A stretch of DNA of 64,000 bases from Alphaproteobacteria bacterium (GTDB lineage Bacteria; Pseudomonadota; Alphaproteobacteria; Caulobacterales; Maricaulaceae). This document shows positions 63,181 through 64,000 of the stretch, piece after piece. A model generated the notes under the pieces. The model was not told where the DNA came from, did not search any database, and saw only the letters and a program-made list of their open reading frames with translations. Within the stretch, counting starts at the first letter, position 1. Every line of letters begins with the position of its first letter. The stretch lies in assembly GCA_024742735.1 (NCBI GenBank), contig JANSXV010000001.1, positions 310,001-374,000 on the forward strand, given 5' to 3'. A program made the translations under genes and the position numbers.

Positions 63181-64000
63181 TTATCCTAACCCCGACGGGG
63201 TCAGGGAGAAACTCACCGTGACGTAGGCGGTGAAGACAAGCCAGACCAGGATTGAGAGCGGGGCTCCGGCCCGCAGGAAGTCGGCGAATTTGTATTTGCC
63301 CGGCCCCATGACCAGCAGATTGGTCTGATATCCGATGGGTGTGGCGAAGCAGGTGTTCGCGGCGAAAAGCACGGTCAGCGCGAAAAGATAGGGATCAACG
63401 CCCGCCTGCGCCGCCGCGCCCACAGCGATGGGCGTGAACAAAATGGCGGTGGCGTTGTTCGACAGCACGTTTGTCAGGACCATCACGACGAAGAACAGGG
63501 CCGAGAGAAGCGCAGCCGGGCCGAACGGCTCGAACGTAGCGACGACGCCGTAGGCGATGACGCTCGCCGCGCCGGAGGCGTCCATGGCTTCGCCCAACGC
63601 AAAGGCCGAGCCGATCAGCATGAAGAGCTTCAGGTCGAAGGCGCGCGCGGCCTGGCGCACATTGAGGCAGCCGGTGGCGATCATCGCCACCGCGCCGAGA
63701 ATGGAGGCGACCACGATCGGCAACAGGCTGGTCGCGGCCAGCAGGATCACACCGAGCAGGATCGCGCGCGCCAGCGAGGCTTTACGGATGTCAGGCAGAT
63801 CACTGGTCGCCCATTCCATCAGCAGCACGTCACGGTCGGCCCGCAGCCGCTTCATGGAGTCCGCCGACCCGAACAGGAGGAGGACATCGCCGGCCTCCAG
63901 CCGGATCTCTCCCATGCGTGCGCGCAGCATGCGCGAGCGCCGCTGCACGCCGAGCACCAGAGCGCCGACTGAATGGCGAAAGCCGATCTGGCGGATCGTG
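63181..64000 (-). CDS. SLC13-family permease with RCK/TrkA-C domain, N-terminus cut off
   Basis: The frame runs off the window's right edge; about 273 residues are visible. The first part (up to residue about 60) is the end of a TrkA-C domain (GVQRRSRMLRARMGEIRLEAGDVLLLFGSADSMKRL). Then come six or more transmembrane segments with SALFFVVMVLTNVLSNNATAILFTPIAVGAAAQAGVDPYLFALTVLFAANTCFATPIGYQTNLLVMGPGKYKFADF, the characteristic helix-5/hairpin pair of the DASS/SLC13 group. It would move dicarboxylate or sulfate with sodium. The substrate cannot be read here. Confidence 0.9.
   Translation of the reverse strand, partial: TIRQIGFRHSVGALVLGVQRRSRMLRARMGEIRLEAGDVLLLFGSADSMKRLRADRDVLLMEWATSDLPDIRKASLARAILLGVILLAATSLLPIVVASILGAVAMIATGCLNVRQAARAFDLKLFMLIGSAFALGEAMDASGAASVIAYGVVATFEPFGPAALLSALFFVVMVLTNVLSNNATAILFTPIAVGAAAQAGVDPYLFALTVLFAANTCFATPIGYQTNLLVMGPGKYKFADFLRAGAPLSILVWLVFTAYVTVSFSLTPSGLG

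Overview
The window is one gene-dense, GC-rich chromosomal segment. About 66 protein genes fill it, no intergenic gap exceeds 300 bp, and I see no rRNA, tRNA, CRISPR array, insertion sequence or phage gene. Gene families and neighbourhoods point to an alphaproteobacterium: radA-cvpA-purF, fabD-fabG-acpP-fabF-mltG-yicC-gmk, lptF-lptG-surA-pdxA-rsmA, rpsF-rpsR-rplI near dnaB-alr, mlaEF, an SLC13 transporter and a Bpt leucyltransferase. The lipoprotein M3 peptidase, secreted S10 peptidase, DUF4386, DUF6249 and DUF6768 proteins and a CtrA-like box suggest the Caulobacterales/Maricaulales side (Maricaulis- or Oceanicaulis-like). That placement is inference from memory of families, not from a search.

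Layout. 1-3 kb: 3' end of guaA, slyX, a GNAT acetyltransferase, a DUF4386 membrane protein. 2-6 kb (minus): copper unit copA-cueR with pyrC directly behind it, driven by a MerR-type promoter. 6-10.6 kb: M3 peptidase, small membrane proteins, NnrU-like protein, and a DUF6249 / ECF sigma / membrane-partner operon. 10.6-15.2 kb: panB, then the conserved yfgM-like - bamB - der set. 15-23.6 kb: S10 peptidase, Glu/Leu-type dehydrogenase, small hypotheticals, an OmpR/EnvZ-type two-component pair, and a secreted M23 peptidase paired with an unknown secreted protein. 23.6-27.8 kb (minus): radA-cvpA-purF-SDR. 27.9-29.1 kb: JmjC/cupin protein. 29.1-35.2 kb (minus): fatty-acid synthesis (fabD, fabG, acpP, fabF), mltG, yicC, gmk. 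35.3-35.9 kb: an MNT/HepT-type toxin-antitoxin pair between fabD and the ribosomal operon. 36-38.9 kb: rpsF-rpsR-rplI, a GNAT protein, and a second ECF sigma unit with a DUF6768 partner. 39-43.3 kb: dnaB, alr, mlaE, mlaF. 43.3-48.7 kb (minus): lptF-lptG-surA-pdxA-rsmA. 48.9-53.5 kb: pepA, holC, an I78-type inhibitor lipoprotein, an ABC-F ATPase (minus) and ndk. 53.7-57.7 kb: parC, lemA, an M48 protease. 57.7-64 kb (minus): an AI-2E family protein behind a TakP-like TRAP transporter, bpt, and a truncated SLC13 transporter.

Functionally the window is mostly housekeeping: nucleotide synthesis (guaA, pyrC, purF, gmk, ndk), fatty-acid and LPS/outer-membrane assembly (fab genes, bamB, surA, lptFG, mlaEF), peptidoglycan (alr, mltG, M23), DNA metabolism (dnaB, parC, radA, holC) and translation. 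The less ordinary parts are two ECF sigma units whose membrane partners lack the usual zinc anti-sigma motif, the M23/unknown secreted pair, a DnaA box inside a perfect palindrome ahead of dnaB, a HepT with a shifted RNase motif, and pyrC tucked behind a copper-efflux operon. I did not find a clearly new system; these are the best candidates.
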